Assembly: GCA_013423325.1 (NCBI GenBank)
Contig: BLJB01000043.1
Location: forward strand, 62,001-126,000
Length of the DNA: 64,000 nt
Reading direction: 5' to 3'
Origin: Usnea hakonensis
Lineage: Eukaryota > Ascomycota > Lecanoromycetes > Lecanorales > Parmeliaceae
Part shown: positions 1 through 11,411 of the stretch, in pieces
Layout of the letters: each line of letters opens with the position of its first letter
How positions within the stretch are numbered: the first letter of the stretch is position 1
The notes under the pieces: model-generated
The model's database searches: none
Told to the model about the DNA's origin: nothing
Seen by the model: the letters and a program-made list of their open reading frames with translations, nothing else
Translations under genes and position numbers: made by a program

Positions 1-1329
1 ACCGGTGTTCGCCAGCTCGGCCAAGAAGCGAGGCTCTGTGTGTTGGCGAAGGCCTTTTGAGAAACAAACATGGCGAAGCTGGACCGTATCAGCATTCTAG
101 TGCCTAGAGTTCAAGGAACAAAAAAATGATGCGCATACTCCTCCATTTGGTGGCAGACGTGCTAATACGTTCCAAGATTGGCTACTCATGAGGAAGGGCT
201 CGTGGGCCCCATCAAACATTTCAGTTGCTATAATGTCAGCCGATAAGCGGAGGACCTCTTCGGCAGACTCCAACGACTTTAGTGAGAAACGAGAATCAGA
301 CTTTGCAAACGCTTCCCGAGTATGCAGCAAGTAGAACCCAGCAGTCTCACCGATCTCTATCCGTACTACCCATTCAGCATTGCGTCGAATCTCCTTCACG
401 CTTATGATGCGCAGCGCGCCCTGGCCTTCAATATCGTGGACGGTACCAGCATAACGTGGAATGTCCGTCGAATCAAAGCGGTAGACGACCAGTGTGTTCT
501 TCGAGCAATGACTTGTACTGTCGGACATGTCTTGTAATTGAAAGGCTACGATTCCATTTTGAGTACCTAGCCTCGCAGTAGCAACGAAAGCGGGGCTCTT
601 CAGTACAGAAGATGACGATGGTATAGTAAATTCTAAAGATCGCGCTCGAAAACGAGTACGCCATGCATCGGCATGCCGGTAGGTCGAGGAAAGATTGCCG
701 TCACGGTCCAATTTCTTCAGAAGCTCTCGATGGCTGATTCTGCCATTTATTGATCCATCCGGCGGAGATTTTCCCTCTGATACGTCGAGGACTGTAGATA
801 GCAACCAAGAATTGGACAAAATTCTTCTTCGCCAATCCTTGCATGTGTGCCTAGCGGCATCAAGTGCTGCATGTGACAAGTATGACAGTATCAAGTCTGA
901 TACCTCTGAAGGCAATCCGAACATAGGATCGGTAGCGCCAGGTACTACTTTACCCCCACAACCCACTCCATGGGAGTAATGGGGCCCACTTGCGCATTCA
1001 TTCTCAGCAGAGTGTTCGGTCGTTGAGTCGTTTGTAATTCGAGATGGGTCAATGTCCCCAATTTGATTACCATGACAGGGCCAACAATCTGAGCAATTAC
1101 CTTCCTCGTCAGGTCGAAGATTCTTTGGGTTGTCATTGCATGTTTGATACGGCTCTGCAATGTATTCCTCAAGCGATGCTGGAAAGGAAGGGTGAAATGC
1201 ATCAACCAAGGGAGAAAAGTTGGAGCCACTTTGATCGGATACCCTCACCCTGCTCTGCGACGTCGGATTCTGAATGCCCGACGGCCACATTACTGCATAT
1301 TTGGAAAGGAGAGAAAGTCGCTTGTCCAA
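1..1329 (-). CDS. F-box protein, 3' end outside the window
   Basis: Probable substrate adaptor of an SCF ubiquitin ligase. The main exon starts at 1329 (MDKRLSLLSKY). About 130 residues without recognised domain precede an F-box-like helix set near residues 137-180 (FGLPSEVSDLILSYL, then CKDWRRRIL). The rest resembles the long C-terminal part of fungal F-box proteins whose substrates are unknown. The frame would stop at 97, but a donor GTATGC at 138-133 and an acceptor before 96 give a 42-nt intron in phase 0. The remaining 96 bases to the window edge are open (NADTVQLRHVCFSKGL...), so the gene very probably continues left. The intron is short, so the exact splice is less sure than the gene. 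F-box assignment is by motif; the partner is unknown. Confidence 0.72.
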
Positions 1330-3372
1330 GTTACTAAAGTATAATCAGTAATGAGGAGGCTTTCGTCTGGCGCTTATGCCGTCGGGTATAAGTTATATAA
1401 GACCAGTCTATAGGCTGCAGGCGTCGTATGTTACTTTAGGCTACAACCAATGGCTTCCCATACGTGTCCTCACATCGAGTCCGAAGAAGGAACATTCTTC
1501 TAGTGCGATGGAGATTGGAAAAAGAGATAATGAGACATTGAAAAAGTTGTTGAAGAGGTTTCAAAGACTCAAAGTCAGCCTTAAAGACGGTCATCATCCC
1601 ATGTTCGAGGTGCCGAGGTTCTCAGCTTGTACATACGGAGGTACGGTACCTTAGTCTCTAGTCTCTACTGATACTACTACCTTCACTTTAAGCGTCACAA
1701 GCCAATTGTTTTGAAATCCGTGTCCCAATTCCCAAATCCCACAAGAGCTAATAGAATTAGAATTTTCCAGCTGCATCCTGCTGCAAGGCTGTCATCACCT
1801 TAACTTTCATTCTAATTTGTACTTGGGTCTTCACTTTGCTGGTACATACTTCATCCCGGGTACCGCGTATGGGGAATACTATAGAATTCAAGATTGGGTA
1901 TTCAGCCCCGTTCATCATCTCATGGAAGTTGTCGGTATCCTGGTAGCTTGATTGATTAGTGATAATCCCTACGATTCCCAGAAAACTTGTCGACAAATTC
2001 CATCGCGATTGCAAGCAGAAATAATAATAATAATAATTCAAAAGGCAAATTAAAGTGTGATAGCGCTAGACATGTCCGTACGTGCAGACGGCTTCGAATC
2101 AAATCTGGAGAAGAAAGAGGATGATTTGATATGCAAAAAACGTCTCACGTTTTTCCATGTGAATTGTGGATTACTCTTGCTCGGCAAACGGTGTTTGATG
2201 CGAAGCTTATTTTTCAGGCGAATTACCTTATGATATTAATTATCCTGTAGGGTGTACCTAGAGTACGGTACCTTAAGAGCAGGGATATGTACGGAGTACC
2301 AGGCATAAGGTAGGGACTAAGGTAGAGACCCCACAAAGTTGTAGTGCCAAGAGTGTGACGCCAAGTCGCAGATGGGCAAGCTTTTCTTTTGGCAGTTGGC
2401 AGTTGGCAGGCGGATAAATGTAAGACGGCCAAAATGCAGCTTACTTTGCTTTATTATTGAAAATCATCATGGGCAAGGTTGCATACTTTACCTTAAGTAC
2501 TTTACCTGGTAGGACATTCTTCGATCCCCGGATAATTTTGAAAACAAGAGGATTTCTGCCTTTGTTGGCCAACATGGTCAGGGAAGTACTCAATCATTCT
2601 CACCACTCTGCCAAAAAAACACTTGGGTTGCAGAATATGCATTTTGAATGCAGCACAGATTCCTTATGTAAAGCAGAAGGAGCTTTAAAGTTCGCTTTGG
2701 CCTTACGGTAGTCCCCCTGGTCATCCCAGATTTTGGGGCTCCCAGGCATTGAGCTAACCCTGTCAATTTGCAGCAACTTGCATGCCAAGTCGCCGGATAA
2801 TGATGCAGATGCTTGCAAAGCCTGCATTTCCAAGCACTGAGGGAGTGAAAGGACCATGGTACTGTCCCTTAGCTTACCTTAGCTTACCTTAGCTTCAAAG
2901 TTCTAGCGTGGATCCGCTCCGAGGGGTTTGGGGTTTGGCTTAGCGCTATCCACCAAAATTCATCGTCTCGACATCCCCGCCCAAAAAGTCAAAAAAGTAA
3001 AAGGGCCCACTTGTACTACTACCTTACATTACCTTACCTTACTTTACTTTACTCAATTGCCAAAACATTGTTCCTAATTTCCTTTCTCCATCATCACGAT
3101 TCACGAGCACTAACATCATCTTGTCCCATTTCGAAAATAATATTCATCACAAATGTGTCGCATAATCTTTGTACCAGGACCTCCCTGATCTTCACAAATT
3201 GATTCCGGTGCGGGGTGTGATCGACACAAGTGACAAAAGACGAAAAGACGCCGCCATCGGTGCTATACAGCATCCGTGAAGCCTCCACTTTGATACTGAG
3301 CATCCCTTGACGTATCGTGTGACCATTGAACCACCACAGCTTCCCATTTTTGCATATCATATTCCCTCATAA
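1330..3372. other. Intergenic region
   Basis: No supported gene. Moderately AT-rich, with short open frames lacking coding character. It holds a small tandem repeat near 2867-2895 and a run of TTACC/TTACTTT-like motifs at about 3018-3054. The part from about 2900 onwards is the likely promoter and leader of the zinc-ribbon gene starting at 3373. Confidence 0.6.
2867..2895. repeat. 10-bp tandem repeat (agcttacctt)
   Basis: Two full copies and one half copy of the 10-mer agcttacctt lie head to tail. Related acctt/actt motifs recur around 3018-3054. It is a local microsatellite-like repeat in a promoter region. Confidence 0.8.
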
Positions 3373-4493
3373 ATGAGCTCCTCAGCCCAAGGTGGTTCTG
3401 GAGGACCTGACGAAAAGCCCAGAGGATTGACCAAGTTCATGAGAAGGGCTAGCTCCGTCTTGAAGAGAGACAAGTCTAAGAGAAAGTCAATCTCTAGTCC
3501 ATCTACTCTTGGCCCTGTGAGCGATATGGTCATACCGACCCAGACAAGCGCGATCCCAACCACGAGGTAAACATTTCTCTACAATTGCTTTCAGCCTCTG
3601 CTTCAGTATCTCTTCTAACTCCTACAGCCCTCCTATCGCAGCGGAAGCCGATGCCCTGGCTGAATCCCAGGCCAGTACCACACCGACTCTGTCAGTCCCG
3701 GCTGGCATCTCCCAGATCATCAAGGACAATAGGCCCCCAACAAGAGTTGCCATGACGGCCAGGGAGAATTACACATTACAAGAAGAGAAGGCTCGCGCTC
3801 TCTTCGCCAAGTATGGATTGACACTGGAGCCCGGAGAGTGGACAGTGCCGACCACTGTAGGAGTACCAAGAGTGGAGAAGCAGGTTCGCATGAGGGTCCA
3901 CCGCACCTGCCATCGATGCCAGACTTCGTTCGGTGCAGACAAGGTCTGCAGCAATTGTCAGCACACACGCTGCAAGAAGTGCCCTCGCTTTCCTGGAGCA
4001 AACTCCAGCACTTCCAAGGGCAAAGGACTTGCCGTCCGAGGCGGCGTTACCGATGACGGGCCAGGCAAGAAGGCTGGCCCTCTCACCATGGTCCATCGCG
4101 CAACCGGGAAAGAAATGGCCAGGAAAGCTCCAACGCAAAGGGTGCGCAGGACCTGCCATGAATGCAACACGCTCTTCCAAGGCAAGGCTACTCAATGCGA
4201 GAATTGCAAGCACTTGCGCTGTCCTAAGTGCCCGCGAGACCCGTACGTCAGCACTCTCTACAAGCATCAACATTTCGTTGCTAATATCTCCTAGACCTAA
4301 ATTGGACAAATATCTAGAAGGCTACCCAGGGGACACCGAAGAGACTGTTCCCTCGTCTCAAGTAGAAATGGGAGGTGGGGAGACCCATCACCTCCCAAGA
4401 AGTCATAACCCGAAACTGGATGAAGGTGCGGTGAAGAGTGTGGAAGAGAGGATGAAGAGCCTGGATGTGTCTTCCCAGGCATCAGCTGCCTGA
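3373..4493 (+). CDS. Twin zinc-ribbon protein, conserved fungal hypothetical
   Basis: Three exons: 3373-3566, 3628-4242 and 4295-4493. Both introns have GT-AG borders (GTAAAC and GTACGT donors), and the reading frame closes exactly, giving about 335 residues. The N-terminus is basic and Ser-rich. The core holds two copies of a Cys4-type ribbon about 70 residues apart: CHRCQTSF..CSNCQHTRCKKCP and CHECNTLF..CENCKHLRCPKCP. Each has CxxC pairs that could bind one zinc ion, and basic residues follow. The C-terminal tail is acidic/polar and carries no domain. Such ribbons occur in RNA-, DNA- and protein-binding factors; I know of no established function for this arrangement. It has no close neighbour within 3 kb on the right. 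Confidence 0.82.
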
Positions 4494-7400
4494 TAACTGT
4501 GCCGATGGCGAATTTTCCATTACAGCGATGTGACTTTCGCTGCTTGCTACCTGACGCTTAACGACCTGGCTATGAGCAAATTTGCTTACGGTAGCGTCCT
4601 TTGCTTTCTGTTACGACTCTGTGCTGAGCACTTCCATTCCTTCCCCACTCCAGCTACGGCTCTGCTTGCTCCGTCACTCCTCCTATCATGAGATTGGTGC
4701 TTTGACCTTATACTAGGACCCCATGCATTCTCCCTTGTAGGTCACCAACTTGCCGGACGGGAAATACTTGAGATGAATTCGCGTCGTCTTGCCTTGATGA
4801 GCTCGCGTAGCCATGAGAAGAGCCTATCAAATTGAAGGAACGGGAAACCCCTTGCACGGTTGGTCAACTCGCGGATTACGAGGCGTAAGAGGCTTAAGCC
4901 CCTGGTGCCCCCATTATTGTATCAAGCGGTAACCCTTCCCATCCAATCCCGGCATCTTGGGAAAGAATGTTCGATTGATTGATAAAGGCTGGCTTTATCC
5001 CATATTTGGTACTGTGTAGATTGGGACGGCCTGCACCAAAGGGGGTATTCCAAAGTTCCCCATCGCATCAGGCAAGATGAAGCGGCTCGGTAGCCGGGCC
5101 GGAGGAAATCGGCACGTTGGATACGAGGTCCCCTCGTCCGTCCATGTTCAAATCTGTGATCATTACCTAAAGCACTTTATTGAAACCTGAACTGAGAATA
5201 GTTGCACAGCAAAGCAAGGTAAGTATTTCATGTTGTGTATCTGATTTTGAAGCGAGCTTGGCGAGGTGGAGAAGAGACCTTATCGTAAAATCCCAACTTC
5301 CCTGGTACATAACATAATGGAAAGGATCTGGACTCGAGAGAGCGTGGCAGAAGGACCCCGCGCTTCGGCGTTCGCTATGCCAAGCCTGCACACGGAGCCA
5401 TTTATTTTACTCAGAAATTCGGGGGACGGGGCCGAGGAGATATGTTTGTAGGATGCTTACTTTAGAATTCTTCGATGATTTAACGTTCTTTAGATTCATC
5501 GGTGACCCACTCGCCGGGTTTCGGGGATTCAGAAACAGTGGTCCGTCTACCGCGCTGTTGGTAAAGTACGTACCTTAATCAAGTCGCATTGACAATGGAC
5601 AAACGATGCGCTGGCCCCGCAGACCCACGAGACTAGCTAGCCAGATGGGGAATAATGAGAACCCCACAAACAACAACATGAGGTTCATGACAGCTGCAAA
5701 CCCGAAGGTGGGGGCAGGGGAATATTTATTTATGCAGCTTTAGGCTCTTTGCAGTTTATTACCTCCGTCTCGTCGTCGCAGATGCGACCAATCGCTTGGG
5801 ACCGAGTCGAGTCCTACTAAGACGTACGAGGCGCTTCAGGACTTGGGGTAAAATGTGTGCTTGATTGCTTTAGGGAGCTCTTTCGATCCGAGAAACCTGA
5901 AACGGCAATTGGGGAAAATACTGCTCTTTTGGGCATCACCTCAAGTCTATGTTATAATGTTGTAATGATCGACAATCAAATTCAGCGACACATAAAACGT
6001 GTCATAACAATCTTTGAGGCATTCGGACAATCTTCAAGGGTCCAAGCGTGTGGTAAATCCTTTTCTTCATGAAGGCTGTGTGGGACCTTCTAACAGTGTG
6101 CGCCTCTCAGCTGACTATGGCTTATCGCGTGCTTGAAGACATTCTCCTGACCGACTGATACGTAGTTGATACAACCCACACTTTGTGTTCAATCGAGCCG
6201 TGTGATGCCCGGTCGGGACAGAGTCAAGCGCGAAGATTTGTGCTACAAGAATACCTGCCAAAAATTTGTACGATACTTGGACCCCTTGCAAACAAGTCAA
6301 CGAGTGGGTCTCCTCAGCCGGAACACGGGCCCATTACACTTTCGCTCGCCTGCTTTAGGTCGACGTAGCTACCGTGTCTTTGGCAAACCCTGCGTCCGAG
6401 CTTTTGCCAATGTCATGTATGTCCGTTTCAGAGAACGACAGCAGATGATCGTGGCGTAATTCGAGGTGTGCAGGCTACTTCCGTGTCCCCACGAGCATTC
6501 AAAGTGGAAATAGGTGCAGTGATCGGTGTGAATGGAAAATTCTATTCTTACCCAGGCCTGGAAAAGGGTTCTTTCTTCAAAAGACTTTCGCTACTCCCTG
6601 TCTGCGAAGATCAAGAAAGCTAATACATTGTCCAAAAGAAGTGCTTCTTTGACATATTGCCCTGTCGAAGTTTGCGATTGACAGGGCTCTGCTACGGAAT
6701 CCGTCGGACTGCAGCACGGACATACAGGGTCTGATTCTGCCGTGACCGAAAGGGGCAGGAGCTAACCGAAACAGGATCTGCATTCTCCCCGCCTTTCGCC
6801 TCACCTCAAATCACGAACATTGAAATTGTGGTCTGAGCGTCCTCTGTTTCAAATCACATAATCCTCGTCATCTACATCGCCGTGATCATAATTGGTGCTG
6901 TCTTGAAGGCATCAGGCACAGAGCTGAAGGATTCTGCTACGGAAAGGATTCAATGTGAACCTACGGAGTACAGCCTGATTCAATGTGTTTGTGTGGTGAT
7001 TTTCAGCTGATTATATTGTGAGGGCAAAGGTTTGAGAGTCTGAGAGAAGATGAGATCTCACATGTCACCTATAGCCCTGTATGCGATATAGTTCAGACCG
7101 GTTACACTTATCATCTAATATTGCGCTTACTGTGGTACAAGAAGGGTGGATTCTGCCAAATCCTTCGTCTCGGCCTCAGTAAGATGTGCCCCCCTCCGCC
7201 CTCCCCCCAAGAGGCGACTGTCAGCAAGTCGTTTTCAGTCGCAGACCCCCTTCACAAAAAATGTCTGCGGCGAAACACAGAAAGATGACAAACGTCTCGC
7301 AAACATTCGACAATGACAAAGATCTGTGTCGGTAAGGAAGCCTCTTGAGTCAATGTTAGGTGTTGACCCACCTAAGATGAAGCAGCAGCCTTTGCTCGAT

Positions 7401-7544
7401 TGAGGATGTAGGGCGAGGCTACGTTTCGAAGTAAATCTGTCCACATGCTCGGCCTGTTTGAAAGCTTTCCAGCATTTGATTCATCTCCCCCAGAACGTGT
7501 AAGTCAAAAGTCTCAACGTCGCCCCTATCAAAAGCCCACTGAGA
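4494..7544. other. Long intergenic region without recognised gene
   Basis: About 3 kb with only short open frames on both strands and no splice-linked continuation. It has no low-complexity tract worth noting, no repeat of its neighbours and no RNA gene that I could recognise. It may include the 3' UTR of the zinc-ribbon gene and the promoter of the membrane protein at 7545. An old, heavily decayed element cannot be excluded by eye. Confidence 0.5.
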
Positions 7545-9899
7545 ATGCGTTTTCCGGGTAGTCTATCGTATCTTTTGCGCAATATTGGCCTTGAAATTCT
7601 TGCTTTCGTTCTGATACGATTGTGGTTTGGCTTGAGCCCTGAGCCAGCGAAGCTAGTAGTGAAGAAGTCCTTCTGGATAGCCTTCAGTCGCTGCTGGATC
7701 CATCTGTTGCCCCTCACAGTGTCTTTAGTGCTGATTTGGCTCAATTTGAAAGGCTTCTATATTGCACAAACTTTCTCACAATACTCAATTGGCGATCTTA
7801 CAGACCAATCGAATAGTGTGACGCTTGCCTTGATCCAAATCGCTGCAAAGGTTCAAGTATGCTGTAGTATGATCCTTAGTCCGCAGCATTGAGTGTTGAC
7901 AAGATATCCAGGAACTTCTCATCATTGCGAGTTTCTCTACCGTGCTCTTTCAAGCCATCAGAGATGCATTGTGGCACGACGGGGTTCCCCTAGGTCTCGC
8001 TACATCCGGACTGTCGTTTGCCCGTTTGACTTATTTCTGGTCGCCCGCTTTCTGGGGTGGTACTCCGAGTATTGTATTCACGGGGCGATGGAAGGCTTTG
8101 TGGCTGGTGAGCTTCATCGCTTCGGGAGGCGTAATTGCGATTACAGCGGGGCCTGCAAGCGCCGTTCTGATGTTATCACGGCCAACTGTGAGCATTTATA
8201 CTCTATCAGAACACGCTTTGCAGTCCGGGACTAATCGAAGCATCAGAAGTGGCATTATTTTACGACTGAAGTCTGGTTTAACGGAACAGCTGACGTCTTT
8301 TGGCCCACAACACTTACCTCTGATCACGTTGGAGGCGCTCGGTGTGGAGGAATTCGGGATTTGAACACCATAGATTGCGTTGCAAAGGGTCTAACGTACA
8401 TCGAGAGCTATTATGCATACTTCCGCGCACAGAATGGATACGAGATATTCACGCCAGAATCTCAATTCCCAAGGATCTTGCAAGCAATACCAAGACAGAA
8501 CGATTTGAGTGCAGAGGCGTGGTCTTATGCCCCTCACGCGGCTACATCTTTAGTAAAGAGCGATCTCTGGTATGATCCCCATTGGTATCCCACCCATCTT
8601 CGACCGAAAGGAGTCCCAACCGCTGAAACTTCCTCACAAGGATCAGCGGTTCGCACCGTCTGTACCCGCGAGATTTTGGCCTTCTCGGAAGAAACATTCT
8701 CTACCGGCAATTCTACCATACGAGCTGTGGGCTCAAGTAGACGGACAGCCCGGTCCATATGTGGAGATTGAGCTGGCCAAGCCGCTATGGGGCAATAATA
8801 AGCACTCTCTCACCAATCTCACCGGTCTCACAACGGTATGGATTCCTACCAATATGAGCTCAGTGACAGCAGGTTTAGTGGTTCTTGGTCCGCTTACTTC
8901 TGGTTCAGCCACGCAACGCCTTGGAGTAGTCTGTTCGATAGATGCTCGTTGGAATCGAGCGAGACATATCATGACTGCAAGCCAGAGCGATACTTTAGGA
9001 AACTCGGGTCCGTTTGTCAGCGTCGTTCTTAGTGCTGGAGACTTCGACCGAAATTTTAAAGCAGCGGCACTACCAATCGATAATGGGGACTGGAGACATA
9101 TCGCTGCAGAACCTGAGTGGCTAGAAGCCTTGACGCCCATCGTGCCGGTATGGATGAACGAAGCCAAGACCGCAGTTAAGCAGTCATTCATGACTACCGC
9201 TCTCGCGAATCTATACGTTTCGGCTGATATTGAGCTACAATCACAAAATGTCACCAACGCTGTGAATCAGACTTGGGTGCAACGTATCGAATCGATAACT
9301 TCCACGGCCATGGCAGACGCTGTCTCTCGCGTGGGCTTGGCGCAGCAGTACGACACTCTCAAATATTACACTAGCTTCGGAAGAGAATGTTCGGGTTTCA
9401 AGTACGCTGGACCAAGACAATTCTGCCCTGGACCCCCACCTTATAATCAATCCAGCCTTTTGTCATTCAGAGCTTTTCTCACTGGTAAGCATCGTGGCGA
9501 GTTTACCGAAGTTCCACTAACAGAAGGCACCTGGTAGGCTACGCATACAAAGCCGCAAGGCCTACAGACTATCTATCTATCTGCGTCCTACTTTTCCACA
9601 TCATCGTAGCTCTCAGCCATACGCTACAACTCGTATTTACACGATACAGCTCCGATTCCTGGGACTCGGCCGAAGAACTCATCGTGCTTGCGCAGGTTTC
9701 TAGGACGGATACGAAAGACTTGAGACATACTAGTGCAGGCATCAAACGGTTTTCGACGATGGCGCTGAATACGCGCGTCAGGGCGTCCATGTCTAGAGCT
9801 GGTGGAGGGGAAGGAAAGGTGGAGTTGCTGATTGGTGGGCAGGACGGGAAAAGGATGGAAGCTGTTGAAGAAGGGAAGAAGTATGGGAACGTGGACTGA
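7545..9899 (+). CDS. Fungal multi-pass membrane protein of unknown function
   Basis: Exons 7545-7856, 7912-8187, 8247-8552, 8641-9484 and 9538-9899 join in frame to about 699 residues. Introns show CTAAT/CTAAC branch sites and AG acceptors. Hydrophobic segments lie at residues 8-25 and 55-75, around 110 and 145-175, and near 585-610 (YLSICVLLFHIIVALSHTLQ). A long extracellular-looking middle carries several N-x-S/T sites (for example NLTGLT, NVTNAVNQT). The C-terminus after the last helix (SWDSAEELIVLAQ, then a short basic tail) is typical of a family expanded in filamentous ascomycetes with no known role. The third intron (8553-8640) is the weakest: the preceding frame also stays open to about 8771, so either an 88-nt intron or a frameshift is needed to reach the last half. 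Confidence 0.75.
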
Positions 9900-11411
9900 G
9901 TACAAGGGATTGATAGGCTCTTCGCAGGTTCAACTCCACAGCGGACCAGTTCATCTCTTTAATTCCTGTTACCAATGGGCATGGTTGGGTAAACCGCATT
10001 TTTTCTACATGTAGGGTCCTTAGGGGTGTGCATGTAGCCAAAGTGATGCAGAGGTATTCGATTGTATTAGGTTCAACTCTTATTGGCGCTGGTACGATGG
10101 TGTACCGGAATTTCTTACTTTTTCCAAGAGGGCATCCAGAGAGCTGGTCTCTTTTGCGATTCATCAAGATCCTAGCATGCTATTCTTATTCTAGTCCTCC
10201 ACGACAGGCAAGTATGGCAGCTATACTCCTTCAGTCGGCTCTTGGAAGATCAACATCTCGTATCGAGCGGGCCGCCAAGTCGCTATGATACTTTCTAGCA
10301 AAAAGCATCATCGAGGTCAAGTGGTACACCGACAAACACACATCACTGATGAGAAGGTTTGCGGCTGTTGGGAATCTTGGTAAGCTATGTGTTCATGCCG
10401 GGCATCACTGCGTCAATGGATATAGATTCGGGATCCTATCGAGATATGAATTTTGTTCGAGAACTATAGTTGGCAGGCGTGACTGAAAAGCTATCCCAGA
10501 TGACTATTCTATATATGGTATAGCGGCTTGATGGGATGAACAGCACTCTTGCAGTAAGTTTCAAAGAATCTATCATCCTTGCTACCCACGACAAAAGCAC
10601 CCAATCATTTCTGCCTCCCTACGCAATCGCGCTTGAGCTGGGCAGGTATCTGTCGTCGAGAGGGTTGGGATCACATTGCCGCACTGAGATGGGTGGGTCC
10701 AGAATCTCTTGGTGATTATGATCGAGTGATGGACTGTTCATGCATCGGCCCGTCTAGAGCGAACAGCAGTGTGATAGACTTGCACGGAGTGGATTCTACC
10801 AGTCAAGATGTGAACCAACGGCATATCGGTGGTCATGTCGAACAGAGCCCCTTCGATTTAGTTGGTATGGGTCAGGAAAGGTTTTCTCATGACAGGGGGG
10901 GAGCATGGTTCACTTTGAGTGCGATACAACATATGCACGTCAAGACTCGCTAAATTTAAGGCTTAAAGGCTAGTCCTATTTGAGGATTCCGAGGAACGCT
11001 TATCGCGAAAGGGCTCTAATTCAAGAACCAATGCCCGTTAAGTAATCAAGGATCATCCCTACCTACAACATAAACCTCTGCGCACTTGGCAAAATCAGTT
11101 ACACTCCTGCAAGGCTACACTGATCCTTTAAATTCACTTTGCACTTACTGCAACGTGAAGCCCAATTCGCAAGAAACAGGGCTACGAGCTTGTCGGAGAA
11201 ACCATGTCAAGCGGTGTGAAGCACAGCCGAACCTGGCTGCCGGCTCTGCAGGCAGTCGGGGAGCTAGTCCTTGCTGACCTTCAGCCTTAATCAGTCAATT
11301 GGCTATGGCTTCTTGAGGCTGAGAGAGGCACTGATCCTCTAAGCTGACGCATTGCCCCACTAACTGAGGGGTCATGGCAGCCTGGAGCCTGGAGCCTGTA
11401 CATAAAGGCCA
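9900..11411. other. Intergenic region
   Basis: No supported gene. A 124-residue open frame at 10579-10953 has no recognisable family and no splice partner. A TATA-like acataaag lies at about 11399-11406, just before the start of the AAA ATPase gene, so the last few hundred bases are probably its promoter. Confidence 0.5.

Noticed and set aside
2867..3054. Repeated TTACC motifs considered as telomere-like or CRISPR-like
   Set aside because: Too few copies, no spacers, and no match to a fungal telomere unit; a plain microsatellite.
8733..9257. 174-residue minus-strand frame
   Set aside because: Exact antisense of the membrane protein coding exon, which has clear family features.
10579..10953. 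124-residue plus-strand frame
   Set aside because: No family, no promoter or splice support, composition near that of flanking DNA.
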